Source: Rhodospirillales bacterium
Lineage (GTDB): Bacteria > Pseudomonadota > Alphaproteobacteria > Acetobacterales > Acetobacteraceae
Assembly: GCA_025352565.1 (NCBI GenBank)
Contig: JANXTF010000108.1
Coordinates: forward strand, 1-36,796
Length of the DNA stretch: 36,796 bases
Reading direction: 5' to 3'
Shown: in pieces, positions 17,639 through 26,325 of the stretch
How the letters are laid out: each line of letters starts with the position of its first letter
Numbering within the stretch: position 1 is the stretch's first letter
Notes under the pieces: model-generated
Told to the model about the DNA's origin: nothing
Database searches by the model: none
What the model saw: the letters and a program-made list of their open reading frames with translations, nothing else
Program-made: the position numbers and the translations under genes

Positions 17639-18868
17639 ATGACAAGCACCCTGTTCGGCCGCCGCATTGCGCTCGGCGGCATCGCGGCCGGCGGCCTAGT
17701 CCCCGCCGGCCTTGTCTCCATCGGCCTCGCCCCACGCCATGGCCGCGCGCAGACCGCCGCCCCCATCCGCATCGGCGTGCTCACCGACGAGAACGGACCT
17801 TATGCGGATTCCGCCGGCAGCGGCTCGGTGCTCGCGGCGCAGATGGCGGCGGCCGATTTCGGCGGCACGGTGCTCGGGCAGAAAATCGAGATCGTCCACG
17901 CCGATACTCAGAACAAGCCCGACATCGCATCCGCCATCGCCCGCCGCTGGTATGGCGCCGAGGACGTGGACATGATCACTGACCTGCCGGTCACCCCCAT
18001 CGCCGCCGCCGTGCAGCAGATCGCCGCCCAGCAGAAGAAGACCGTCATCATCACCGCCGCCGCCGCGTCGGAATTCACCTCGAAATCCTGCGGCCCCACC
18101 AGCATCCACTGGGCCGACGACACCCACGCCCTCGCCGCCGGCACCGCCGGCCAGGTGGTCGCCCATAACGGCAAGACCTGGTTCTTCATCACGGTCGATT
18201 TCTCGTTCGGCCTGGCCCTCCAGCGCGAGGCGACGGCGGTGATCGAGGCCGGCGGGGGCCGCGTGCTGGGCGAATCGCGCTACCCGATCGGCAACACGGA
18301 TTTCTCCTCGCAGCTCCTCGCGGCCCGGGCCTCCAACGCCCAGGTGATCGGCCTCGCCAGCGTCGGCAACGATCTGGTCAACTGCATCAAGCAGGCCGGC
18401 GAGTTCGGCGTCACCGGCCGCCAGACGCTCGCCGGCTTCCTTATCTACATCACCGACATCCACGCCCTCACGCCCAAGGTCGCCCAAGGCTTCACCTTCG
18501 CCTCCGGCTTCTACTGGGACCAGAATGACGCCTCGCGCGCGTTTTCCCGCCGCTTCTTCGCCACCCACAAGGCGATGCCGACCCGCGACCAGGCGGCGAT
18601 CTATTCCGCCAGCCTGCATTTCCTGAAGGCCATGCAGCAGGCCGGCACCCGCGATGCGCTCGCCGTCAACAAGGCCATGCGCGGCCTGTCGATCGACTAT
18701 TTCGGCCACCCAGCCGGCATCCGCGCCGACGGGCGCGCGCTCTACGACCTCACGCTCTACAAGGTGAAGAAGCCCGAGCAGGTCGCGGCGCCCTGGGATT
18801 ACTACGAACCCATCGGCACCGTCGCCAAGGCCGACGCCTTCCTGCCGATGACGGCGGCGTGCGGCTGA
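17639..18868 (+). CDS. ABC transporter substrate-binding protein, branched-chain amino acid (LivK) type
   Basis: This is a 409-residue periplasmic binding protein of the type 1 (Peripla_BP_6, LivJ/LivK, amide/urea) group. The leader has a twin-arginine-like start (FGRRIALGGIAAGG) and ends in RAQT. The mature protein opens with APIRIGVLTDENGPYAD, the usual ligand-domain start, and later has NTDFSSQLLAARASNAQVIGL and DQAAIYSASLHFLKAMQQAG. GGGAGG lies six bases before the ATG at 17639. No Liv permease or ATPase genes are nearby, so it is an orphan receptor that must share a permease encoded elsewhere. It is divergent from the OCD-family gene, which may process the imported ligand. Confidence 0.92.
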   Translation: MTSTLFGRRIALGGIAAGGLVPAGLVSIGLAPRHGRAQTAAPIRIGVLTDENGPYADSAGSGSVLAAQMAAADFGGTVLGQKIEIVHADTQNKPDIASAIARRWYGAEDVDMITDLPVTPIAAAVQQIAAQQKKTVIITAAAASEFTSKSCGPTSIHWADDTHALAAGTAGQVVAHNGKTWFFITVDFSFGLALQREATAVIEAGGGRVLGESRYPIGNTDFSSQLLAARASNAQVIGLASVGNDLVNCIKQAGEFGVTGRQTLAGFLIYITDIHALTPKVAQGFTFASGFYWDQNDASRAFSRRFFATHKAMPTRDQAAIYSASLHFLKAMQQAGTRDALAVNKAMRGLSIDYFGHPAGIRADGRALYDLTLYKVKKPEQVAAPWDYYEPIGTVAKADAFLPMTAACG

Positions 18869-18933
18869 TTTCTGGTGATCCGCGCGGAAAGGGTGTTCGC
18901 CGGGTATGCCGGATATGTCCGTGCAATCGACAG

Positions 18934-18952
18934 CAAGGTCGAGCAAACCTTG
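18934..18952. promoter_or_regulatory. Inverted repeat CAAGGT-N7-ACCTTG before the suf operon
   Basis: A perfect inverted repeat with 6-base arms and a 7-base spacer lies about 68 bases upstream of the Rrf2-type regulator gene. Its right arm overlaps TTGACG (18950-18955), a possible -35 element. A repressor bound here would block RNA polymerase. Rrf2/IscR proteins often autoregulate their operon, so this is a candidate operator for the regulator encoded next. I could not place a convincing -10 box at standard spacing. The rest of the 18869-19019 spacer shows no gene. Confidence 0.4.
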
Positions 18953-19019
18953 ACGTAGGCCGCCCCATACGCCATCTCCCCCATACAGGACCCACCCGGT
19001 CCTTTTAGGGTCGCGGATC

Positions 19020-19478
19020 ATGTTGCGGGTATCGAAACTGACCGATTACGCGGTCGTGGTGCTGATGCGGCTCGCCACCGGCCCCGCGGCGGGCGTGCAG
19101 ACCTCGCCTTGCATCTCGGCCGCCACGGGCGTGCCGGAACCCACGGTCTCCAAGGTGCTGAAGGCGCTTTCAACCTCCAGCCTCGTGGTTTCCCAGCGCG
19201 GCGCGCGCGGCGGCTACCGACTAAGCAAGCCGCTGCACGCCATCTCGCTCGCCGACGTGATCGCGGCCCTCGACGGCCCGATCGCTCTGACCGCCTGCGT
19301 CGAGGGCGGCCATGGCACCTGCGACGTGTCGCATTTCTGCGCGGTGCGTGGACGCTGGGATTTGGTCAACGACGCCATCCATCAGGCGCTGTCGGGCATC
19401 ACGCTTGGAGATATGCGCGACGCCTCGCTGCCTGTTTTCGCCCGTCGTGAAATCGCTTCCGCCATTCAGGAAATCTAG
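19020..19478 (+). CDS. Rrf2-family SUF operon regulator (IscR-like)
   Basis: This is a 152-residue winged-helix regulator. The N-terminal [19 protein letters not shown] is typical of the SUF-specific Rrf2 group. The recognition helix and wing are in [20 protein letters not shown] and GARGGYRL. Three cysteines, Cys93, Cys101 and Cys107 (spacing CX7CX5C), can hold an iron-sulfur cluster, as in IscR (CX5CX5C). It should sense cluster supply and repress suf transcription when clusters are plentiful. The stop (19476-19478) is one base before the sufB ATG, so it is the first gene of the operon and probably controls it through the inverted repeat at 18934-18952. Confidence 0.93.
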   Translation: MLRVSKLTDYAVVVLMRLATGPAAGVQTSPCISAATGVPEPTVSKVLKALSTSSLVVSQRGARGGYRLSKPLHAISLADVIAALDGPIALTACVEGGHGTCDVSHFCAVRGRWDLVNDAIHQALSGITLGDMRDASLPVFARREIASAIQEI

Positions 19479-19479
19479 C

Positions 19480-20964
19480 ATGCCTGCCGTTGCCGCAACC
19501 CTCGACGCCGTTCAGTCCGCAACCGAATCCGGGTACAAGTGGGGCTTCTCGACTGACATCGAGATGGACCTTGCCCCCAAGGGCCTGAACGAAGACATCA
19601 TCCGCCTGATCTCCGAGCGCAAGGACGAACCCGCCTGGATGCTGGCATGGCGCCTCAAGGCGTATGCGGCATGGTTGCAGATGGAGGAGCCGGACTGGTC
19701 GTCGGTCGAGCATCCGCCGATCGACTATCAGGCGCTGCATTATTACGCCGCGCCGAAAAAGAAGGCTGGCCCGAAAAGCCTCGATGAAGTCGATCCCGAG
19801 TTGCTGCGGATGTACGAGAAGCTCGGCATCCCGTTGAAGGAACGCGCCATTCTCGCGGGCGTGGAAATCCCCGAGGGCGAGCGGCCGCCGATCGCGATCG
19901 ATGCCGTGTTCGACAGCGTTTCCGTCGCCACCACCTTCCGCTCCACGCTGGCCAAGTCGGGCGTTATTTTCTGCCCGATCAGCGAGGCGATCCGCGAGCA
20001 TCCCGATCTGGTCAAGCAGTACATCGGCAGCGTGGTGCCGGCCGGCGACAACTACTTCGCGGCCCTCAACAGCGCCGTGTTCACCGATGGCAGCTTCGTG
20101 TTCATCCCCAAGGGCGTGCGCTGCCCGATGGAGCTATCCACCTATTTCCGCATCAATGCCCAGAATACCGGCCAGTTCGAGCGCACGCTCATCATCGCCG
20201 AGGCCGGCTCCCATGTCAGCTACCTGGAAGGCTGCACCGCGCCGCAGCGCGACGAGAACCAGTTGCATGCGGCCGTGGTCGAACTGGTCGCGATGGACGA
20301 TGCGACCATCAAGTACAGCACGGTGCAGAACTGGTATCCGGGCGATGCGGAAGGCCGGGGCGGCATCTACAACTTCGTCACCAAGCGCGCCGCCTGCAGG
20401 GGCGCGCGCAGCAAGGTGAGCTGGACGCAGGTGGAAACCGGCTCCGCGATCACCTGGAAATACCCGTCCTGCATCCTGATCGGCGATGACAGCGTCGGCG
20501 AGTTTTACTCGGTGGCCGTCACCACCAACCGCCAGCAGGCCGATACCGGCACGAAGATGATCCATATCGGCCGCAACACGCGCAGCACGATCGTCTCGAA
20601 GGGCATCTCCGCCGGCCGCAGCAACAACACCTATCGCGGCCAGGTGAAGGTGATGCCGAAGGCGCATGGTGCCCGCAACCACACGCAATGCGACAGCCTG
20701 CTGATCGGCGACCAGTGCGGCGCGCATACCGTGCCCTACATCGAATGCCGCAACCCGACCGCCAAGCTGGAACACGAGGCGACCACGTCGAAAATCGCCG
20801 ACGACCAGTTGTTCTACTGCCGTCAGCGCGGACTTTCGGCCGAGGACGCGGTGGGGCTGATCGTGAACGGCTTCTGCAAGGAAGTGTTGAAGGAATTGCC
20901 GATGGAGTTCGCCGTCGAGGCACAGAAGCTGCTCGCCGTGAGCCTCGAAGGCTCGGTGGGGTAG
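19480..20964 (+). CDS. sufB: Fe-S cluster scaffold component SufB
   Basis: This 494-residue core scaffold subunit of SufBC2D builds Fe-S clusters in the cytoplasm from SufS-derived sulfur. Recognisable are the N-terminal [20 protein letters not shown] and the central [20 protein letters not shown]. The conserved cysteine motif is [18 protein letters not shown], whose Cys corresponds to the sulfur-accepting and cluster residue of E. coli SufB, and it is followed by [12 protein letters not shown]. Length matches the family. The ATG at 19480 has AGGA eight bases upstream; longer in-frame openings overlap the regulator gene and are not real. sufC follows after about 50 bases. Confidence 0.98.
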   Translation: MPAVAATLDAVQSATESGYKWGFSTDIEMDLAPKGLNEDIIRLISERKDEPAWMLAWRLKAYAAWLQMEEPDWSSVEHPPIDYQALHYYAAPKKKAGPKSLDEVDPELLRMYEKLGIPLKERAILAGVEIPEGERPPIAIDAVFDSVSVATTFRSTLAKSGVIFCPISEAIREHPDLVKQYIGSVVPAGDNYFAALNSAVFTDGSFVFIPKGVRCPMELSTYFRINAQNTGQFERTLIIAEAGSHVSYLEGCTAPQRDENQLHAAVVELVAMDDATIKYSTVQNWYPGDAEGRGGIYNFVTKRAACRGARSKVSWTQVETGSAITWKYPSCILIGDDSVGEFYSVAVTTNRQQADTGTKMIHIGRNTRSTIVSKGISAGRSNNTYRGQVKVMPKAHGARNHTQCDSLLIGDQCGAHTVPYIECRNPTAKLEHEATTSKIADDQLFYCRQRGLSAEDAVGLIVNGFCKEVLKELPMEFAVEAQKLLAVSLEGSVG

Positions 20965-21017
20965 GTTACAGGCCCGCCACCTGATCCCGTTACGACATCT
21001 GACCAGGACGATTGACC

Positions 21018-21767
21018 ATGCTTGAAATCACCAACCTGCGCGCCGGCATCGAGGGAAAGGAGATCCTGAAAGGGGTCGACCTCGTGGTGCCGCAAGGCGA
21101 GGTCCATGCCATCATGGGCCCGAACGGCTCCGGTAAATCCACGCTGTCCTACGTGTTGTCGGGCCGTGAGGGCTACGAGGTGACCGATGGCAGTGTCACG
21201 TTCGACGGCCACGACCTGCTCGACATGGAGCCGGAGCAGCGCGCGGCGGCTGGCCTGTTCCTCGCCTTCCAGTATCCGGTCGAACTCCCTGGCGTCGGCA
21301 ACGCGAATTTTCTGCGCACCGCGCTGAACTCCATCCGCCGCGCGCGCGGGGAAGCGGAACTCGATGCGGTCGCGTTCCTGAAAATGGCGCGCACGGAAAT
21401 CAAGCGTCTCGCGATGGCCGACGATATGCTCAAGCGCAACGTCAACGTGGGCTTCTCCGGCGGCGAGAAGAAGCGCAACGAGGTGCTGCAGATGGCCATT
21501 CTGCGCCCCAGGCTCGCCATCCTCGACGAGACCGATAGCGGCCTCGACATCGACGCGCTCAAGATCGTGGCGGACGGCGTCAACGCTCTGCGCGGCCCGG
21601 AATTCTCGGCACTCATCATCACCCACTACCAGCGCCTGCTGGACCACATCGTGCCCGACCGCGTGCATGTGCTCTCCGCCGGCCGGATCATCCGATCCGG
21701 CGGCCCAGAACTCGCGCATGAACTCGAAGCCCATGGCTATGCCGGCGTGGTGAACGAGGCCGCATGA
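21018..21767 (+). CDS. sufC: Fe-S assembly ATPase SufC
   Basis: This 249-residue ABC-type ATPase drives the SufBCD complex; it is cytoplasmic and has no membrane partner. Walker A is MGPNGSGKSTLSYVLSG, the signature is VGFSGGEKKRNEVLQM (the SufC-specific variant), and Walker B is LAILDETDSGLDID. The switch His is in LIITHYQRLLDHI. The ATG at 21018 gives the usual MLEITNLRAG start; a TTG two codons earlier is unlikely. The last four bases (ATGA) overlap the sufD start, which indicates coupled translation with its partner. Confidence 0.98.
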   Translation: MLEITNLRAGIEGKEILKGVDLVVPQGEVHAIMGPNGSGKSTLSYVLSGREGYEVTDGSVTFDGHDLLDMEPEQRAAAGLFLAFQYPVELPGVGNANFLRTALNSIRRARGEAELDAVAFLKMARTEIKRLAMADDMLKRNVNVGFSGGEKKRNEVLQMAILRPRLAILDETDSGLDIDALKIVADGVNALRGPEFSALIITHYQRLLDHIVPDRVHVLSAGRIIRSGGPELAHELEAHGYAGVVNEAA

Positions 21768-23008
21768 GCGCCTCCCCACCCAACGCGATGCAGCTTGCCA
21801 CCACCGGCTTCCTCGCGCGGTTCGAGGGCAATTCCGGCCTGCGCGCCAATCCTGTGCGCCGTCGCGCGGCCGAGACGCTGCGCCATGTCGGCCTGCCGAC
21901 GCAACGGGAGGAGGCCTGGCACTTCACCAGCCTGCGCCCGCTCGCCGGGATCGCTTTTCAGGGCGCGCACGCCGTCCACGATCACGGCCACGACCTGCTG
22001 GCCCGCGTGGCCGGCATCGGCGGCCCGCGCATCGTGTTCGTCAATGGCAGGCACGATACCGCGGCATCGGAGATGCCCGATTTCACCACGGTGGGCGAAC
22101 CCGCGCTGGATGAGACCGAGGACGCCGTCTCGCTCCTCAACACGATGTTCGCCGATGACGGCGCGCATATCGAAATCCCCCCCGGCGTCGACGGCGAAAC
22201 CATCCTGCTCGCCAGCCTGGGCGTGGCGGGTGCCGAACCCGTGGCCTTCCATCCGCGCCATCGCGTCCGCCTGCACCCGGGTGCGCGACTGACGCTCATC
22301 GATGTGTCGCTGGGACGGGGCACCTACCTCAACAACCCCGTGTTCGACATCGAAGTCGCCGAAGGCGCCATGCTCACGCATCTGCGCTTGCAGGATGACG
22401 CGACCGACGCCTTCCACCTGTCCTCGGTCCGCGCCACCATCGCTTCACGCGGCACCTATGACAGTTTCGCCCTCACGCTCGGCGCGCGCCTGGCCCGCAT
22501 GGAGGTCCATGCCCGCCTGGCCGGCGTACACGGCGCGGCCCACCTCAATGCCGCCCAACTCCTCGGCGGCATCCAGCACGCGGATTTCACCACCGTGGTC
22601 GCGCACGACGCACCTTCCTGCGCCTCGCGCCAGACCGTGAAGAACGTCTTGACCGGCAAGTCGCGCGGCGTGTTCCAGGGCCGCATCGAGGTCGCGCGCG
22701 CCGCCCAGAAAACCGACGGCTACCAGATGAACCAGGCGCTGCTGCTCTCGCCCGACGCCGAGATCGACAGCAAGCCGCAACTGCAGATCTACGCCGACGA
22801 TGTGAAATGCAGCCACGGCGCAACCGTGGGCGAACTCGACGCGGACCAGCTGTTCTACCTCCGCAGCCGCGGCATCGCCGAGCCCGCCGCCCGCGCCATC
22901 CTGGTGCGTGCGTTTTTGGCCGAAGCGCTCGACCCCATCGCGCACGAAGACACGCGCGCCGTCATGGAGCACGCCATCGACGCATGGTGGAAGGGACACA
23001 ACCCATGA
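21764..23008 (+). CDS. sufD: Fe-S assembly component SufD
   Basis: This 414-residue SufB paralogue forms the SufB-SufD heterodimer. The N-terminal helical part includes RRAAETLRHVGLPTQREEAW. The beta-helix core ends in the conserved stretch from VVAHDAPSCASRQTVKNVL through KSRGVFQGRIEVARAAQKTD and DADQLFYLRSRGIAEPAAR. The histidine in KCSHGATVG near the C-terminus matches the metal-binding His of E. coli SufD. Start and stop overlap neighbours by ATGA on both sides (sufC at 21764, sufS at 23005), so it is embedded in the operon. Confidence 0.97.
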   Translation: MSASPPNAMQLATTGFLARFEGNSGLRANPVRRRAAETLRHVGLPTQREEAWHFTSLRPLAGIAFQGAHAVHDHGHDLLARVAGIGGPRIVFVNGRHDTAASEMPDFTTVGEPALDETEDAVSLLNTMFADDGAHIEIPPGVDGETILLASLGVAGAEPVAFHPRHRVRLHPGARLTLIDVSLGRGTYLNNPVFDIEVAEGAMLTHLRLQDDATDAFHLSSVRATIASRGTYDSFALTLGARLARMEVHARLAGVHGAAHLNAAQLLGGIQHADFTTVVAHDAPSCASRQTVKNVLTGKSRGVFQGRIEVARAAQKTDGYQMNQALLLSPDAEIDSKPQLQIYADDVKCSHGATVGELDADQLFYLRSRGIAEPAARAILVRAFLAEALDPIAHEDTRAVMEHAIDAWWKGHNP

Positions 23009-24249
23009 ACGACGCATTTCCTGCCGTGGGCTTCGACGTTGCCCGCATCCGCGCCGACTTCCCGATCCTGGCGCAGACCGTGCGCGGCAAACCGCTGGTG
23101 TTCCTCGACAGCGCCGCTTCGGCCCAAAAGCCGCGCGCGGTGATCGACGCGATGGTTAACTGCATGGAGACGCAATACGCCAACGTCCATCGCGGCCTGC
23201 ACTGGATGAGCGAGCGCACCACCGACGCCTACGAAGCCACCCGCGACGCGGTGGCGGCCCTGCTGCACGCGAACGACCGTACCGAGATCGTGTTCACCCG
23301 CAACAGCACGGAGGCGATCAACCTCGTCGCCCACAGCTATGGCCGCGGCATCATGAAGGCGGGCCAGGCGGTGCTGATCTCCGAAATGGAGCACCACGCC
23401 AACATCGTCCCCTGGCAGATGCTGCGCGATGCGCACGGCACCGAACTCCGGGTCGCGGCCGTCACCGAATCCGGCGAACTGGACATGGAGGATTACGCCG
23501 CCAAACTCGCTGATGGCCGCGTGGCGCTGGTCGCCATCACCCATATGTCGAACGTGTTCGGCACCTACACCCCCATCGAACGCATCATCCGCCTCGCGCA
23601 CGAGAATGGCGCCAAGGTGCTGGTCGATGGCAGCCAGGCCGTGGTGCATCGCCGCGTGGACGTACAGGCGCTGGGTGCGGATTTCTATGTGTTCACCGGG
23701 CACAAGTTGTACGGTCCCACCGGCATCGGCGTGCTCTGGGCGCGCCACGAACTGCTCGAAGCCATGCCCCCGTTCATGGGCGGCGGCGACATGATCGGCA
23801 GCGTCAGCTTCGAGCGCAGCACCTGGGCGCATGTGCCGCATAAATTCGAGGCCGGCACCCCCGCCATCATCGAGGCCATCGGCCTGAAAGCCGCCATCGG
23901 CTATGTCGAAGCGATCGGCTACGAAGCCATCGCCGCGCATGAAGCCGCGCTCACCGACCATGCGCTTGCCCGGCTCGCCACCATCGAGGGCCTGCGCGTG
24001 ATCGGCCGCGCGCAGGATCGCGGCGGCGTGGTGTCGTTCACCATGCAGGGGGCCCACGCGCACGACATCGCGACGCTGCTCGACCGGCAGGGCGTCGCCG
24101 TTCGCGCCGGCCATCATTGCGCCGAGCCGTTGATGCGCCGCCTGGGGCTGGACAGCACCGCCCGCGCCAGCTTCGGCATCTACACGACGCACGAGGAGAT
24201 CGACGTCCTGGCGGCGTCGCTCGAACGCGTGCGGGAGTTCTTCGTGTGA
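23005..24249 (+). CDS. sufS: Cysteine desulfurase SufS
   Basis: This 414-residue PLP enzyme removes sulfur from cysteine for cluster assembly. The group II desulfurase pattern is present: FLDSAASAQKPRAVIDAM at the N-terminus, SEMEHHANIVPW, DGSQAVVHRRVDV, Schiff-base Lys234 in FTGHKLYGPTG, and the persulfide-forming Cys372 in RAGHHCAEPLM. It overlaps sufD by ATGA and the next gene by GTGA. The adjacent SufU-like protein is the expected sulfur acceptor, since no sufE gene is present here. cysE at the operon end would support the cysteine supply. Confidence 0.98.
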   Translation: MNDAFPAVGFDVARIRADFPILAQTVRGKPLVFLDSAASAQKPRAVIDAMVNCMETQYANVHRGLHWMSERTTDAYEATRDAVAALLHANDRTEIVFTRNSTEAINLVAHSYGRGIMKAGQAVLISEMEHHANIVPWQMLRDAHGTELRVAAVTESGELDMEDYAAKLADGRVALVAITHMSNVFGTYTPIERIIRLAHENGAKVLVDGSQAVVHRRVDVQALGADFYVFTGHKLYGPTGIGVLWARHELLEAMPPFMGGGDMIGSVSFERSTWAHVPHKFEAGTPAIIEAIGLKAAIGYVEAIGYEAIAAHEAALTDHALARLATIEGLRVIGRAQDRGGVVSFTMQGAHAHDIATLLDRQGVAVRAGHHCAEPLMRRLGLDSTARASFGIYTTHEEIDVLAASLERVREFFV

Positions 24250-24737
24250 ACAGGCCGGGTGTGAGCGGGCCGGGCACGACGACGCTCGCGGACGACGTGG
24301 GAGACCTCTACCAGCAGGTCATCCTCGAGCACGGCCGAAACCCGCGCCACGCCGGCCGCCTCACGGCGTTCGATGCCTCGGCCAAGGGCGATAACCCGAT
24401 GTGCGGCGACCGCGTCGAGGTGTTCGTGAAATACGCCGCCGACGGTACGGTCGCGCGAACCGGCTTCGAGGCGCGCGGCTGCGCCATCAGCATCGCGTCG
24501 GCCGATCTCATGGCCGAAGTCGTCGCCGGCCGCGCGCCGGCCGATACGCGCGCCATGTTCGAGACGTTCCGGCACATGGCCCAGACCGGCGATTGCCCGG
24601 ACTGCGACGCCACGATGGAAAAGCTCCGGCCGCTGGCCGGGGTCCATGATTACCCGTCGCGGGTAAAATGCGCGACATTGCCATGGCACGCCCTGATGGC
24701 GGCTCTGGACGGGAAGGGGAGTGCGACCAGTGAATGA
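24246..24737 (+). CDS. sufU: SufU-type (IscU-like) Fe-S assembly / sulfur transfer protein
   Basis: This 163-residue NifU N-terminal-domain protein has YQQVILEHGRNPRHAG, the three conserved cysteines Cys53 (NPMCGD), Cys79 (ARGCAIS) and Cys142 (RVKCATLPW), and Asp55. In SufU the zinc ion held by these residues lets the protein accept persulfide sulfur from SufS, replacing SufE. The insertion between the second and third cysteines with another CPDC pair (near 117-120) is notable. The GTG at 24246 overlaps the sufS stop; a second GTG at 24261 is possible. The 3' end overlaps the next gene, continuing the coupled chain. Confidence 0.93.
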   Translation: MNRPGVSGPGTTTLADDVGDLYQQVILEHGRNPRHAGRLTAFDASAKGDNPMCGDRVEVFVKYAADGTVARTGFEARGCAISIASADLMAEVVAGRAPADTRAMFETFRHMAQTGDCPDCDATMEKLRPLAGVHDYPSRVKCATLPWHALMAALDGKGSATSE

Positions 24738-25098
24738 CCAGACCCATGCGACGCCTGCGGTCGGCACCTGGACGCCGGACGGCGAAACCCTGCCGCCGCC
24801 CAACGAGGAGGCGGTGATCGGCGCCATCTGCACGGTGTACGACCCGGAAATCCCTGTGAACATCTACGAACTGGGGCTGATCTACGCCATCGAGATCACC
24901 GATGCCGCCGCGGTCAGTATCGAGATGACGCTGACCGCCCCCGGCTGCCCCAGCGCCCAGGAGCTGCCCGAGGCCGTCCACAACGCCATCATGGCGCTGC
25001 CCGGCGTGTCGGCCTGCGACGTCCAGGTCGTGTGGGACCCCGCGTGGGACCCGAGCCGCATGACCGAGGATGCGCGGTTGTCGTTGAATATGTTCTGA
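24730..25098 (+). CDS. sufT: SufT, DUF59/MIP18-family Fe-S maturation protein
   Basis: This is a 122-residue DUF59 domain protein. The core runs through AICTVYDPEIPVNIYELGLI, a family hallmark, then IEMTLTAPGCPSAQELPEAV with the conserved Cys73, and ends in VVWDPAWDPSRMTEDARLSL. SufT proteins help mature Fe-S proteins under high demand, and the gene is a regular suf operon member in alphaproteobacteria. GTG 24730 was chosen because GGAAGGGG sits at a workable distance, while GTG 24721 is too close to it. The gene overlaps the end of sufU by eight bases. Confidence 0.93.
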   Translation: MNDQTHATPAVGTWTPDGETLPPPNEEAVIGAICTVYDPEIPVNIYELGLIYAIEITDAAAVSIEMTLTAPGCPSAQELPEAVHNAIMALPGVSACDVQVVWDPAWDPSRMTEDARLSLNMF

Positions 25099-25118
25099 CC
25101 TGAGACGATGTGAGCACC

Positions 25119-25490
25119 ATGAGCACCACAATCTCGCCGGCTCCCCGCGCCCGCCGCCCGATGCCGCAGCTGATGTCGTTGACGGACGCCGCCGCCACGC
25201 GCCTTGCGGCACTCTACGCCAAGGGCCGGCAGGGCATGACGCTGCGCATCAGCGTCGGCACGAAGGGCTGTTCTGGCCTGTCTTACGACATGAACTGGGT
25301 GGAGAAGCCCGGCCCCGGCGACGAGGTGGTGACCGACAAGGGCCTCACCGTCATCGTCGATCGCAAGGCCACCCTGTTCCTGATCGGCACGGTCATGGAC
25401 TACCAGACGGAGGCGCTGTCCTCCGGCTTCACCTTCATCAATCCGAACGAGAAAGGCCGGTGCGGCTGCGGTGAAAGCTTCCATGTCTGA
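25119..25490 (+). CDS. sufA: A-type Fe-S carrier protein (SufA/IscA/HesB family)
   Basis: This 123-residue A-type carrier accepts clusters from SufBCD and passes them to apoproteins. The three conserved cysteines are present: Cys51 in KGCSGLSYDM, and Cys115 and Cys117 in GRCGCGESF. The N-terminal 17 residues, rich in Arg and Pro, extend beyond the domain core, which starts at MSLTDAAATRLAAL. The ATG at 25119 is used; a GTG three codons earlier is an alternative. Its end overlaps the cysE start by eight bases. Confidence 0.95.
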   Translation: MSTTISPAPRARRPMPQLMSLTDAAATRLAALYAKGRQGMTLRISVGTKGCSGLSYDMNWVEKPGPGDEVVTDKGLTVIVDRKATLFLIGTVMDYQTEALSSGFTFINPNEKGRCGCGESFHV

Positions 25491-26322
25491 CATGGAATAC
25501 GCGGCGCGCTCCTCCGCACCGGCTCTGACGCCGCCGCTGGAGGGCCTCTGGGCCACCATCTCGGCCGACGCGGTCGCCGCCGTCGCGCATGACCGCTTCA
25601 TGGCCCGCCCGGTCCACGACATCCTGCTCCGCCACAGCGGTTTCGCCGAGGCGCTCGCGCACCGCCTCGCCCGCAAGCTGGCCGACGAGGAGATCGACAC
25701 CATCGCGCTGTCCGGCCTCATCACCGACGCCTATGACGACGACCCCACCATCACCGAAGCCGCGGCCGCCGACTTGCGGGCCATCCAGGATCGTGACCCG
25801 GCGTGCCCCGACCTGCTGACCCCGTTCCTTTACTTCAAGGGCTACCAGGCGCTCCAGGCCTACCGCGTCAGCCATTGGCTGTGGCGCCAGGGCCGCCGCC
25901 ACGCCGCCCACCACCTGCAAAGCCGCATGTCGGAGGTGTTCGCCGCCGACATCCATCCCGCCGCGCGCCTGGGCTCCGGCATCATGGTCGATCACGGCAC
26001 CGGGCTGGTCATCGGCGAGACGGCGGTGGTCGAGGATGACGTGTCGATGCTTCAGGAAGTCACCCTCGGTGGCACGGGCAAGCAGGCGGGTGACCGGCAC
26101 CCGAAGATCCGCCGCGGCGTGCTGATCGGCGCGGGCGCCAAAATCCTCGGCAACATCGAGGTGGGGGAGGGCGCCAAGATCGGCGCCGGCAGCATCGTGC
26201 TCAACGATGTGGCCCCGTTCACCACCGTGGTCGGCGTCCCCGCCCGCCCGGTCGGCAGCTGTGGGACGTGCCACCCGGCGCTGACCATGGACCATTGCCT
26301 GCCGGCGGATTGGTCACGCTGA
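25483..26322 (+). CDS. cysE: Serine O-acetyltransferase
   Basis: This 279-residue enzyme makes O-acetylserine from serine and acetyl-CoA, the first step of cysteine synthesis. An N-terminal helical domain (DILLRHSGFAEALAHRLARK) is followed by left-handed beta-helix hexapeptide repeats. The active-site segments are DIHPAARLGSGIMVDHGTGLVIGE and VTLGGTGKQAGDRHPKI. The C-terminus ends NDVAPFTTVVGVPARPVG plus a short tail. Its overlap with the end of sufA puts it in the suf operon, where it would raise cysteine for SufS. ATG 25483 and ATG 25492 are both possible starts. The stop is only three bases from that of the convergent membrane-protein gene. Confidence 0.96.
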   Translation: MSDMEYAARSSAPALTPPLEGLWATISADAVAAVAHDRFMARPVHDILLRHSGFAEALAHRLARKLADEEIDTIALSGLITDAYDDDPTITEAAAADLRAIQDRDPACPDLLTPFLYFKGYQALQAYRVSHWLWRQGRRHAAHHLQSRMSEVFAADIHPAARLGSGIMVDHGTGLVIGETAVVEDDVSMLQEVTLGGTGKQAGDRHPKIRRGVLIGAGAKILGNIEVGEGAKIGAGSIVLNDVAPFTTVVGVPARPVGSCGTCHPALTMDHCLPADWSR

Positions 26323-26325
26323 CGC

